A DNA stretch of 35,774 nt from an uncultured Scytonema sp. (GCA_937873135.1 CALMVQ010000248.1:1-35774), one strand, 5' to 3'. Positions 27,001 to 34,111 are shown, counted from the stretch's first letter. Translations and numbers: made by a program. The notes: generated by a model from the letters alone, not told the origin.

Positions 27001-27466
27001 CGGAAATTGGCTGGATCTGCGCGGAGATGGGCGGTACAGTGGGTTTATGACAGCATGGTGCAATGGTGCCACTGGAATTGGACTGGCGCGATTGGATTCT
27101 CTTGCCTATCTGGATGATGCTGAAATTCGATTGGAGATTAACACGGCTTTACAAACCACGATAACACACGGCTTCGGTCACAACCACTCTCTGTGTCATG
27201 GAGACTTGGGCAATTTGGATTTGCTTGTAAAAGCTAACTTCACTTTCAATGATTTAGAGTACAGAGCTTTAAGCGATCGCTTTGCCAGTATCATTCTTGA
27301 AAGCATTCATCAGAATGGTTGGCTTTGTGGCGTTCCTTTAGGAGTGGAAACACCAGGGCTGATGACAGGATTGGCAGGAATAGGCTACGGATTGCTGAGA
27401 CTTGCAGAACCGGAACGAGTTCCTTCGGTGCTATTATTGGAACCTCCTCAAGGGGAACGGACTTGA
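24080..27466 (+). CDS. lanM: LanM-type class II lanthipeptide synthetase
   Basis: A bifunctional enzyme of 1128 residues that phosphorylates and dehydrates Ser/Thr in the precursor and then cyclises with Cys. The dehydratase (DUF4135) domain covers about 170-620, with the kinase-like VYKPRSLAVD (about 349-358), ATDFHSENL (about 424-432) and LVDLEALFHP (about 442-451). The LanC-like cyclase covers about 770-1115 and keeps GFSHGAAGMAW (about 930) and the zinc ligands in WCNGATGIG (about 992) and LCHGDLGN (about 1040). All catalytic elements appear intact. The only start I can find is GTG 24080, yet a perfect AGGAGG lies at 24053-24058, too far (about 21 bases), and no other start codon is in frame. 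No LanT transporter or protease gene follows in the window. Confidence 0.96.
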   Translation: MFEEPHPTFISICLDNQNAKDATLLKGRKPAHSKWLPSLQFSLTEQYSSAIYKTFTVDRSLFQNFAWYKATTLKERITSLQKKSDLIPHSSDFAQQKLKQWKSQPIFASHSDSEFAQRLAVDEVTESEFLYLLSEQNYLAETPLWLVEFERAFSVPDLSSTQILPNLELLAETKMAGLMYLIEPLIAQGCKRLHEGIQTLRKTRSDLPFDSSCIQNILFAHLPMQLVGKLSRTMVLELHVARLQGKLSGETPEERFQSFLELLRQRDTAIALLQEYPVLARQMVNCIDSWVTFSLEFLQNLGTDWDEICSTFSSDTDPGLLTELQGGVGDTHQGGRSVLIAKFSSGFQIVYKPRSLAVDVHFQEFLNWINERGNHPPFPTLKILARKTYGWVEFVSTFGCSSTEEIQRFYQRQGGYLALLYVLEATDFHSENLIASGENPILVDLEALFHPRVDRDNLTQSDEIARYQIFTSVLRVNLLPQRLLSNDTYEGIDISGLAAKEAQLTPNKIPYLKNEGTDALYVDRRQMETSGNQHLPTLNSSGINAIDYTEAVVTGFTNIYQLLWQHRDELLALDSPLSRFAEDEVRVIMRSTRFYSVLLSESFHPDVLRDALDRDRLFERLWYDIDYTSTLAKIIPSEREQLWQGDIPIFKTRPNSQDVWIAAEEKLVNFFEQPSMNLVRLRLQNMSEEDLAQQLWFTRAAISTLAMGDEQALMPTYQIAEQQTTATREQFLAAACAVGDRLEWLAVSGEENATWIGLSLINDSYWSLVPLDVDLYNGVAGVALFLAYLGNISQEVRYTKLANSALSTIRSQIEQRKKMSVLGFGGWGGVIYAMTHIGTLWNQPKLLDEAEEIVEFLPELIENDERLDIIGGVAGCIGGLFSLYHCRASQKTRSAAVSCGDGLIAEAKPLDRGIGWLQKGPKGTGEKPLAGFSHGAAGMAWALLKVYALSGEERFLQAALDAIAYERSLFSPQLGNWLDLRGDGRYSGFMTAWCNGATGIGLARLDSLAYLDDAEIRLEINTALQTTITHGFGHNHSLCHGDLGNLDLLVKANFTFNDLEYRALSDRFASIILESIHQNGWLCGVPLGVETPGLMTGLAGIGYGLLRLAEPERVPSVLLLEPPQGERT

Positions 27467-27531
27467 CTCAAATTGAGGAATGAACTTACAGCCGTTTTCA
27501 CATAAATGAACCACACCGTTTGTAAGGGCGA

Positions 27532-27559
27532 ACGGCCGTTCGCCCCTACGACTGTGGTC
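27532..27559. repeat. GC-rich perfect palindrome after lanM
   Basis: GGGCGAACGG and CCGTTCGCCC (27536-27555) abut with no loop, within TAAGGGCG...CCCCTACG. The motif is a widespread dispersed repeat of cyanobacteria. About 65 bases after the lanM stop, it could end the lanthipeptide transcript, although there is no T-run. Confidence 0.7.
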
Positions 27560-27683
27560 GATTTAGCTGAAAATTGCTGTATTGAAGGCGCTGATTGACT
27601 GCCAACGCAATGAACTGGGTATGTCTAAGATATTAGATACACAAACAGTTGTTTATTTTTCAATCACGCCAACTTACTTAACA

Positions 27684-28472
27684 ATGAACAATATTTCTGT
27701 TCGTGAGTTATTTATTCATCCTTTTAAAGGGTTAACACCGCAAAAGTGCGAGCGCGTCACTTTAGAAGTAGGACATGGGATACCAGGGGATCGCGCTTTT
27801 GCCTTGATGTACAATGAAGGCGCAATCTGTCCTGACTCTACAAAAGTACCATGGATGAAGAAGCACAATTTTGTCATGCAAAATGATTGGTCAGGATTAG
27901 CGGCACTGGATTGTCATTATGAGGCAACTACTGGCACTTTGACAGTGAAGCGCAAAGATGTGGAGTTATTGGTTGCCGATACTTTGAGTCATTCGGGACG
28001 CGATCGCATTGCCACCTTTTTCACAGGATACTTGGCAGGAATCTACCCCAATCAAACTGCCAAACATCCCAACCGCGCACCCTTACAGCTGGTAGGCTCT
28101 TGTCAAACTCGCTATCCTGATCGAGAAGCAGTACATATTTCCTTAATTGGAAAAGCAACGATTGAGCATTTGAGTGAGTTAGCTGGACAACAAATCGATG
28201 TGCGGCGTTTCCGTCCCAACATTGTATTAGACGGCGTAGCTGCTTGGGAAGAATTTAATTGGGTAGAACAAGAAATGCAACTTGGTACGGCACGAATTGC
28301 AGTTACAGCGCGGATTAACCGCTGCTTAAACATTCATGTCAATCCAGACACGGGAGAAAAGGATATGGCTTTACTTTCTCTACTGACTAAGTATTTTCAA
28401 CATACTCAGACTGGTGTTTTAGCAAAAGTTATGATCAGTGGTACAGTTGCAATTGGCGATCGCCTCAGTTAA
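27684..28472 (+). CDS. MOSC domain protein with N-terminal beta-barrel
   Basis: From ATG 27684 the protein has 262 residues and starts MNNISVRELFIHPFKGLTPQ, the standard opening of the MOSC_N domain; 34 further residues upstream (ATG 27582) have no family match. The MOSC domain has the conserved pieces GHGIPGDRAFALMYN (about 35-49), a central RRFRPNIVLDG (about 172-182) and NRCLNIHVNPDTGEKD (about 218-233) with the conserved Cys. MOSC proteins transfer or handle sulfur for molybdenum cofactor enzymes. No partner reductase is visible here, so its substrate is unknown. A link to the lanthipeptide genes just upstream is possible by position only. Confidence 0.85.
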   Translation: MNNISVRELFIHPFKGLTPQKCERVTLEVGHGIPGDRAFALMYNEGAICPDSTKVPWMKKHNFVMQNDWSGLAALDCHYEATTGTLTVKRKDVELLVADTLSHSGRDRIATFFTGYLAGIYPNQTAKHPNRAPLQLVGSCQTRYPDREAVHISLIGKATIEHLSELAGQQIDVRRFRPNIVLDGVAAWEEFNWVEQEMQLGTARIAVTARINRCLNIHVNPDTGEKDMALLSLLTKYFQHTQTGVLAKVMISGTVAIGDRLS

Positions 28473-28612
28473 GATTTAGAATTAATACAAAAAGTTGACA
28501 ATTAGCAACAAAGTACCTTTCTTCTCGTCTTACTGGTTTGTTCAGTTCAAAATACTCTAAATAATAACTTTTTTCATTGGGCTCAACTGTAACTTAAGCA
28601 ACTTTATTATCG

Positions 28613-29503
28613 ATGAACAGAATCCGTCGAAAAACGCCACCCCCATTAATCATGAACCGAGATGGAGGTTTTAACGTTGTGCGTAAAGGAGTCCCTACCT
28701 TTCATTGGGCAGACTTGTATCATTTGATACTTAATATGTCTTGGACTAAGTTCTTTGGGCTCATTTGTTCGGGATATGTGGCAATCAACGCTTTGTTCGC
28801 TACGGCATATCTAGCAGGAGGAGATGCCATTGAACACGCAAGACACGGCAACTTCCTTGACGCCTTTTTTTTCAGCGTCCAAACCATGGCAACTATCGGC
28901 TATGGCTCGTTGTATCCCAAAACATACTACGCGAATACCTTAGTAACGGTGGAAGCGGTGTTGGGCATGTTAGGAGTTGCAATGGCGACAGGGCTAATGT
29001 TTGCCCGATTTTCCATTCCCAGAGCCAGAGTACAATTCAGCCGTGTAGCAGTCATTACTTCTTATAATGGTGTACCGAATTTGATGTTTCGGGTAGCCAA
29101 CGAACGAGAAAACTGGATTGTAGCAGCACAAATCAGCGTGACTTTAGTCAGCAGTGAAATTACTAAAGAAGGGGAGGTGATGCGTCGATTTTACGATTTG
29201 CCACTGATTCGCAGTCAATCACCGCTTTTCGCCCTGACTTGGACAGTCATGCATCCAATTGACGAAAATAGTCCATTGTATGCTATAACACCAGAAAAGA
29301 TGTTTGAGGACAATATGGAAATATTGGTAACATTTACCGGGTTAGATGAAACCGTTGCTCAAACTATTCATGCTCGTCATTCGTTTGTCTCAGGGGAAAT
29401 TCTTCGCAATATGCGGTTCGTCGATATCCTATCAAGGACACCAGATGGCAGACGCAGCATTGACTTTTCCCGCTTTCATGATGTCATGCCGATAGCGAAT
29501 TGA
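28613..29503 (+). CDS. KirBac-type inward rectifier potassium channel
   Basis: A 296-residue protein. A short N-terminal amphipathic (slide) helix region with WADLYHLILNMSWTKFFGLI leads to membrane helix 1 (about 43-66). A pore helix (FLDAFFFSVQTMAT) precedes the selectivity filter TIGYGSLYP (94-102), then helix 2 (about 108-133). The remainder is the cytoplasmic beta-sandwich domain, with FRVANERENWIVAAQISVTL and PLFALTWTVMHPIDENSPLY. These are KirBac hallmarks: the Kir fold includes the HPIDE-type phrase before the gating loop. Channels of this family conduct K+ and are gated by lipids or pH. It is monocistronic, with about 140 bases upstream to the MOSC gene. Confidence 0.95.
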   Translation: MNRIRRKTPPPLIMNRDGGFNVVRKGVPTFHWADLYHLILNMSWTKFFGLICSGYVAINALFATAYLAGGDAIEHARHGNFLDAFFFSVQTMATIGYGSLYPKTYYANTLVTVEAVLGMLGVAMATGLMFARFSIPRARVQFSRVAVITSYNGVPNLMFRVANERENWIVAAQISVTLVSSEITKEGEVMRRFYDLPLIRSQSPLFALTWTVMHPIDENSPLYAITPEKMFEDNMEILVTFTGLDETVAQTIHARHSFVSGEILRNMRFVDILSRTPDGRRSIDFSRFHDVMPIAN

Positions 29504-29737
29504 GAATGGAGAGTGTTTTTCATCTATAATCTTCGGATTTGGGCGTATGTCTTGAAAAGTTCCCTAGGGCGGAAAACCGCTTCGGGTGATGCTATGAACG
29601 TCGTACCCCTCCGGGGAAGCAAGCTACGCACAGCATCTCCCTTTGGGAGAAGATAGCCAGTCACCAAGGAGCAGGAAACCGCAGGCTGGCTGAAATAACT
29701 TACCAGTAAATATCAAACCAAAAGCTTGATATATAAG
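29504..29737. repeat. Spacer with small palindromic repeats
   Basis: Pieces such as GAAAACCGCTTCGGGTGATGC, CCCCTCCGGGG and CTACGCACAGCATCTCCCTTT are short palindromic repeats typical of these genomes. A 6-base inverted pair (AGCCAG, CTGGCT) also flanks GGAGCAGGAAACCGCAG. I see no gene. Confidence 0.5.
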
Positions 29738-29784
29738 GATTTCATTATGAGTGCCTTTTGACTTTTTACTTTTGCCTTGTTGCA
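29738..29784 (+). repeat. 47-bp inverted repeat, left copy
   Basis: GATTTCATTATGAGTGCCTT and onwards to TTGCCTTGTTGCA is exactly reverse-complementary to 35728-35774, the last 47 bases of the window. The two arms are 5.94 kb apart. The match is cut by the window edge, so the true repeat may be longer on the right copy. The central part (TTTGACTTTTTACTTTTGCC) is also filler-like. Confidence 0.9.
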
Positions 29785-29835
29785 AAACCCTCCTGTAGAA
29801 GGAGTCGCTACAATACGCTCCGTAAAAGTGAACGT

Positions 29836-29872
29836 ACTCCTTGCCTTTAGGCATGGGGAGATGTCAATTTTG
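29836..29872 (+). mobile_element. Hairpin resembling an IS200/IS605 right end
   Basis: ACTCCTTGCCTTTAGGCATG then GGGAGATGTCAA has a short stem (GCC/GGC with CTCC/GGAG) followed by GATGTCAA. Right ends of cyanobacterial IS200/IS605 elements with tnpB have hairpins with a downstream GATGTCAA or GTGTCAA. No tnpA or tnpB frame is visible upstream, so only a relic or a chance likeness remains. Confidence 0.3.
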
Positions 29873-29930
29873 CTTCTATCCCATCCACGCGTACCCTTAA
29901 CTGGCACACTACTTTGGGAGACAAACGATT

Positions 29931-30043
29931 ATATCATGTTCAAAAGATAGGTTCGTAGTTGCGCTGTCTTCGCTCTTAACAGTTTGAGAGCGAAGACAGC
30001 GCAACTACAAACATTATTATAAGTGTTCAACCGAACATGATAT
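29931..30043. mobile_element. Hairpin MITE-like element, copy 1
   Basis: A 113-bp segment with terminal ATATCATGTTC (29931-29941) and GAACATGATAT (30033-30043). Inside, a perfect 22-bp stem (29955-29976 against 29987-30008) encloses a 10-base loop (TAACAGTTTG). The right arm carries 20 extra bases (GGTTGAACACTTATAATAAT on the opposite strand) that the left arm lacks. A degenerate relative lies at 32587-32724. The element has no coding capacity, so movement would depend on a transposase elsewhere. Confidence 0.7.
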
Positions 30044-30074
30044 TAGTATTGATGAACCAGGGTGGATTCTCTGT

Positions 30075-30449
30075 ATGCATTTAGCAAAAAAGATTTCTAG
30101 AGCAATTCTTACTTTGTTGATAAGCTTGTCATTAAGTTCATGCTGTACAATTTATAACGGATTATTTAATGATGGGACTAATCAGCGCATCCGGGTGCAA
30201 GTTTGGAAACCTAATGATTGTACTGCTAGACTTACGACCAACCCGCCTTCGGAGTGGGGATTGGGAAACTTTGTGATTCCTGCAAACGTGTCCTTCTATG
30301 ATACAGAAAGCCTGACATCGGAGGATGCTATTTGGCTTTACTTATCCAAAGAAAGGGATTACTCAGTCACTGTTTCTAGCCCTTGCTACCTGTCTGAAAC
30401 CGTCAATATTAAAACTACTTTTTGTCTAGCTGACAAAAAGTTAATCTAG
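30075..30449 (+). CDS. Small lipoprotein of unknown function
   Basis: A 124-residue protein. Residues 1-23 are a lipoprotein signal (MHLAKKISRAILTLLISLSL then SSCC) with Cys23 as likely lipid site. The mature part is beta-rich and polar: NDGTNQRIRVQVWKPNDCTA, SEWGLGNFVIPANVSFYDTE and KERDYSVTVSSPCYLSETVN. Two to three additional Cys (49, 103, 117 by my count) could form disulfides in the periplasm. Its start lies 31 bases past the hairpin element, so the promoter may be supplied or changed by it. I know no family. Confidence 0.65.
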   Translation: MHLAKKISRAILTLLISLSLSSCCTIYNGLFNDGTNQRIRVQVWKPNDCTARLTTNPPSEWGLGNFVIPANVSFYDTESLTSEDAIWLYLSKERDYSVTVSSPCYLSETVNIKTTFCLADKKLI

Positions 30450-30565
30450 ATTAAACTATCAAGACGTAGTAGGCATTGAGATAGTAAACGGAAAAAATCG
30501 GTAAAAAACTTTATCGCCTAAGACTAGAGAAAGTATCACAAGAGTGCCAAGTAAATCGCCTCCAA

Positions 30566-31783
30566 CTAACTATCACTCTCCGACAATTTTTGACGCTTGA
30601 GAATAAAGCTCAATAGCAATGGTCCTAGAAACGTTGTAAAAATAACCATCACAACCACAGCAAAGTGAACAGTTCTAGTAAAAACACCTGTGCCCAGACC
30701 TATAGTTGCGAAGACGAGTCCAACCTCCCCCCTAGCAACCATGCCCATACCAACGGCCAACTTGTTCGCTTCAGTTTTGAAGGCAGCATAACCACAAATT
30801 GCCTTACCAATGACTGCTGCTAAAGTCAGTCCTACAGAGAGAATTAATGCCTCTTGGTTGCCAAGCAAAGCCAAGTTTATCTCGGCTCCCACCATGATGA
30901 AGAATACAGGCAAGAAGAAATCTGTAACCGGGTGTAGTCGCGACTCCACTTCATCACGTTTGTCAGTTGTTGCTAATACCAGTCCGGCGACGAAAGCACC
31001 AATAATAGCAGCAGAACCTAACTGTTCAGCTAAATAGGTAAGAGAAAAACAAAATATTAAGGATGCTGTTAGCAATTTACCTCTGGTATGTAGGAGCCTT
31101 AGCAAGCGGATAAATAAGGGCATGAGTAAGTTACCTACAACAATAGCCCCCACTAGAAAACCGATAGAAGTGCCAATAATACCTAAAAGATTAAGGTAAT
31201 TTAAGCTAGTCCCCCTGCCTAAAGAGGAAATGACCGAAAGAATGACGACACCAAGGATGTCATCGAGTATCGCCGCCGCCAATACAATTTTGCCTTCTAA
31301 CCGATTGAGATACCCCAGTTCTGATAACACTTTAGCGGTGAATCCCATGCTGGTCACGGTCATGCAAGCTGCGGTAAAAATGCTGGTTAGTTCAGGATAC
31401 CCTATCCATTTCATGACGGCATACCCAAAAATAAACGGGACTATCATCCCAGTAAGTGCGACAGCTATGGCTTGGAATCCTACTTTAATCAGGCTTTGAA
31501 TGTTTGACTCCAATCCAGTCTCAAATAGCAGGAGTATCACACCCACTTGTGCAAGTAGCTTTAAAATAGGTTGATCAGGATTAATCCACTGGAGACCGGA
31601 GACACCGACAACTAAACCTGCTGCCAGTTCTCCCAAAACAGGCGGTTGCTTAAGGTGAAAAGCTAATTCTGCCCCGACCTTACTGGCAAAGTATATGATT
31701 ATGAGGTTAGCTAGGAGTTGACTGAGGCTTAGAAATTCTTGTGGTTGTGAGTGTACAACGTTAGTAGCAACTAAATAATCCAT
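30566..31783 (-). CDS. CPA2 family cation/proton antiporter
   Basis: A 405-residue membrane protein with about 12 hydrophobic helices, the normal length for NapA/KefB-type Na+(K+)/H+ exchangers without a C-terminal regulatory domain. The N-terminal VGAELAFHLKQPPVLGELAA and GVILLLFETGLESNIQSLIK are classic CPA2 phrases. The ion-binding site is in AAAILDDILGVVILSVISSL (DD motif, about residues 173-174). GAFVAGLVLATTDKRDEVES and FFLPVFFIMVGAEINL follow. The DD pair suggests electrogenic sodium/proton exchange, but potassium cannot be excluded. A small membrane protein gene may lie upstream on the same strand. Confidence 0.93.
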   Translation of the reverse strand: MDYLVATNVVHSQPQEFLSLSQLLANLIIIYFASKVGAELAFHLKQPPVLGELAAGLVVGVSGLQWINPDQPILKLLAQVGVILLLFETGLESNIQSLIKVGFQAIAVALTGMIVPFIFGYAVMKWIGYPELTSIFTAACMTVTSMGFTAKVLSELGYLNRLEGKIVLAAAILDDILGVVILSVISSLGRGTSLNYLNLLGIIGTSIGFLVGAIVVGNLLMPLFIRLLRLLHTRGKLLTASLIFCFSLTYLAEQLGSAAIIGAFVAGLVLATTDKRDEVESRLHPVTDFFLPVFFIMVGAEINLALLGNQEALILSVGLTLAAVIGKAICGYAAFKTEANKLAVGMGMVARGEVGLVFATIGLGTGVFTRTVHFAVVVMVIFTTFLGPLLLSFILKRQKLSESDS

Positions 31784-31928
31784 AAACCAGAACTGTGTAA
31801 ACTTTTATTAGTTTATTGGGACAAGGTAAAGGTTGCCCAACCTTCCAATTCCAAACTTCTACTTTTGGAGGAGGACTGAGGCTAATTTCTGCAAACATAC
31901 TGTCCGAATTTATCTTATCGGCTTTTTT

Positions 31929-32165
31929 TTAAATTGCTACTACTGCTTTAATTTCCGAGTGATTTAATTCATCTAAGGGATGTTTATCTGGTTGTTGAGC
32001 TAAAGATAACACGCCAGACCAAACAACAATTACTACTATTAGTAAGACAATTAATCTAATTAAGAGAATAGAGAATATTCGAGAACTTGCCTTTTTGATA
32101 TTGACTAATAAATTTGTCCTAAAATTTGAGTACTCAAAACTTTTGCAGTCTACAAAAAAATTCAA
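31929..32165 (-). CDS. Possible small one-helix membrane protein
   Basis: A 78-residue frame with one strong hydrophobic segment (IFSILLIRLIVLLIVVIVVW, about 31-50) between a basic N-side (NIKKASSR) and a polar C-side with QQPDKHPLDELNHSEIKAVV. Positive-inside charge predicts the N-terminus in the cytoplasm. It lies 145 bases upstream of the antiporter on the same strand. No ribosome site or family supports it, so it could be chance. Confidence 0.35.
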   Translation of the reverse strand: MNFFVDCKSFEYSNFRTNLLVNIKKASSRIFSILLIRLIVLLIVVIVVWSGVLSLAQQPDKHPLDELNHSEIKAVVAI

Positions 32166-32586
32166 TTCTTGTGATTCCCCTCAAAAACCAATTACCGAAA
32201 CAGCCTTCTTTCTTTGCTCTGGCGTTACCTCTAGATACCGCTGCAATGTCCCAAGGCAAGGTCGTTGTGATCACTGATTTCCTGAATCTGCCGCAACGGT
32301 ACACCAGCGCTAGACATCATTTTCGTATCCGTAAGAATGAACGCGATATGCCTGGGAACCTGCCAAAACAATTATGTTTATGGGATTATTAAGAGCTTGG
32401 CTTAGCTCTTAATAATCCCCGAACTAGAAGTTCAGGGAGTGTCAATCCCGTTGCTCTTGTGTAAGATTATCTATCTCCTTGATCTTCTTTCTTGGCTTCC
32501 TAGGATCAGGAGCAGTTTTTTATATCGGTATTCATAGGAGCGGTTCAGGAGTAGCATCTGGTTGCTGCATAAGAATAAGACCATTC
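32166..32586. other. Spacer with gene debris and hairpins
   Basis: The plus frame at about 32240-32395 reads DTAAMSQGKVVVITDFLNLP and RYTSARHHFRIRKNERDMPG up to LCLWDY. It is protein-like but unrecognised and has no start. Two hairpins follow (listed next). 32458-32556 is an imperfect second copy of the repeat at 11117-11265. Confidence 0.4.
32382..32446 (+). mobile_element. Perfect 15-bp hairpin plus IS200/IS605-like end
   Basis: GGGATTATTAAGAGC (32382-32396) pairs exactly with GCTCTTAATAATCCC (32405-32419). Directly after it, CCCCGAACTAGAAGTTCAGG then GAGTGTCAA forms a second stem (GAAC/GTTC) ending in GTGTCAA. That second part resembles the right end of IS200/IS605 elements with tnpB. No transposase frame is seen nearby, so I regard it as a relic. 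The first hairpin could also act as a terminator. Confidence 0.4.
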
Positions 32587-32724
32587 ATATCATGTCCGGT
32601 TGAAAACTTATCATAATGTTATACGTTCTCCTCTCTCGGAGTCTTAACAGTATGAGAGATCTGAAGCGCAAGTACGAGCCTATATTTTATTTTCAAGTAA
32701 TGAAACGGACATGAAATGACATAT
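32587..32724. mobile_element. Hairpin MITE-like element, degenerate copy 2
   Basis: It begins ATATCATGTCCGGTTGAAAA then CTTATCATAATG, matching the right arm of the 29931-30043 element read in reverse. The centre GTCTTAACAGTATGAGAG aligns with CTCTTAACAGTTTGAGAG of that element, and GCGCAAGTACGAGCCTATAT aligns with its GCGCAACTACAAACATTAT. The right end is GGACATGAAATGACATAT. The 22-bp stem of copy 1 is eroded here. A further related fragment (ATTATAAGTATTTAACAGGA) lies at about 32793-32812. Confidence 0.55.
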
Positions 32725-32750
32725 AGCCCGGAAAATCACTTAACTAAAGA

Positions 32751-32780
32751 GTTAATGGTTAATTGCGATTAACCATTAAC
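32751..32780. repeat. Perfect 13-bp palindrome with TGCG loop
   Basis: GTTAATGGTTAAT (32751-32763) and ATTAACCATTAAC (32768-32780) pair completely. A shorter relative (GTTAATTGCAATTAAC) lies in the lanthipeptide leader at 23596-23611. It is a dispersed palindrome of unknown role. Confidence 0.85.
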
Positions 32781-32843
32781 AACCTCACAGATATTATAAG
32801 TATTTAACAGGACATAGTGTGATTGGAAGGTTGAGCGTCGTCG

Positions 32844-33128
32844 CTATTCTTCGCGATGATGGTGATGTTTGTGGTGATGATGATGCTCTTCAGACACCTC
32901 TTCTTGACCTTGTATACGGTTATGAACTGCCCGATTGATTGCGTTATCAACCATTAAATCAACTTCAGTTTCAATCAAAGGCTCAATTGAGCGACCACCA
33001 GGAATATGAGAAAGGACGCCATGGATAATTCCATTTGTCACTCTGTTTGCTGCCGTATCAATCACAGCATCAACACCAAACTCAGCAACTTCCTTAGCTC
33101 TATTGTGTTCAGAATTGTGTTCAGACAT
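32844..33128 (-). CDS. Small protein with native His-rich C-terminus
   Basis: A 94-residue soluble protein. The N-terminus begins MSEHNSEHNRAKEVAEFGVD with an imperfect SEHN duplication. The middle is helical with small residues (DAVIDTAANRVTNGIIHGVL) and the phrase HIPGGRSIEPLIETEVDLMV. The C-terminus is EEVSEEHHHHHKHHHHREE: nine His in a ten-residue run with one Lys between. Such tails bind Ni, Zn, Co or Cu ions. The family is not known to me. It has AGAGGAAAAA-type purines upstream of ATG 33128 as a ribosome site. There is no metal transporter or hydrogenase gene beside it. Confidence 0.7.
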   Translation of the reverse strand: MSEHNSEHNRAKEVAEFGVDAVIDTAANRVTNGIIHGVLSHIPGGRSIEPLIETEVDLMVDNAINRAVHNRIQGQEEVSEEHHHHHKHHHHREE

Positions 33129-33850
33129 GATTTTTCCTCTGCACTTATAGGATATACAGAATTTATCAGAAAAACACTTGCAATACTTAACATCAACTGA
33201 TTATTTAAGAAATCCGATGTTGATCACATTATAACCTATTTTAACTTTCTATTAGTTACTTAGTCGTGAACACTAATTGATACATCCTTTTATCTTTAAA
33301 TTCTATTTAACCACGATACTGTTGGCGAAGTCAAAAAACCTTGAGTTTTGAGTTAGTCAGTTGAGCGTACTAACCGCTTTGAATAAAAACAGAACTTACG
33401 CAAGTGTCAAAATAATATAGCGCAACTCGATAAAATCACATACATAATACCCTCACAACCCTGGCGGGCACCTCCTCTCCAAAATTTCGGAGAGAGACAC
33501 CTGGGAAGAACACGAGTGTATGTCATACAACTGATAAATGCTATAATCCTAAGTGTCACAGATACAAAAACATGCACTTAAACTTGTATGGCTTATTTTA
33601 TCACTATCAGACAAAAAAGATGCAGATGTGCCAGTTGATGAAAAATGTGCCGATTAGTTAAACAGCTTTAAAGTACTTATCTAAACGCGGAAATTGAACT
33701 TTAGTTGAGTGTGCGAAAAGCAGGAGTGCTAAAGCCAATAAACATACTATCCAGAGAATTAGCGATCAAAGCGTGTCAATTGGCGCAAGTCTAGATATGT
33801 ATTCTTCCCGACAAATTTCCTGACGAATGACTCAGTATCATATTATTGTA
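33129..33850. other. Spacer, no gene seen
   Basis: About 720 AT-rich bases. GAACTTACGCAA at 33391 echoes the sequence at 5375. CCTCTCCAAAATTTCGGAGAGAG near 33470 forms a small hairpin of a dispersed type. Nothing else is supported. Confidence 0.45.
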
Positions 33851-33961
33851 TTATTGTCCAGTTTTAATACGTTGTCCCGTGAAAGTGAAAGTTTCGGCTA
33901 CTGGAGCATCATCTTTAAGCGGATTTGCGTCTAGTTCGTACAACCTAAGTGTCCCTGTCGC
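33851..33961 (-). pseudogene. C-terminal coding remnant, unrecognised
   Basis: The minus strand reads QATGTLRLYELDANPLKDDA then PVAETFTFTGQRIKTGQ and a stop at 33851-33853. Upstream there is an in-frame TAG, with no start. The strand-loop pattern looks like a beta-propeller or secreted-enzyme end, but I cannot name the family. It is probably what remains of a longer gene removed by the rearrangements of this region. Confidence 0.35.
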
Positions 33962-34111
33962 TTGCTATTATCAACAAGCCAAAGATATTGAGAATTGAAC
34001 AAGATTTCTCAATAAAATTGATTGATTATCAATAAGCCGGAGATTTTTCGAGATTTCAAATGGGCTTTAACCCTCATCCTGTATATATTACAATCGATTT
34101 TTTATATCGAA

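Noticed and set aside
27582-27683. N-terminal extension of the MOSC protein
   Set aside because: The 34 extra residues have no family match and MNNISVREL at 27684 is the normal beginning of the family.
27684-29503. MOSC protein and potassium channel as immunity or export genes of the lanthipeptide cluster
   Set aside because: Each has its own spacer of over 100 bases, a palindrome separates them from lanM, and neither family is known in such a role.
29624-29907. Minus-strand open frames of 64 and 76 codons
   Set aside because: They are translations of palindromic and filler repeats and of the IS-like hairpin.
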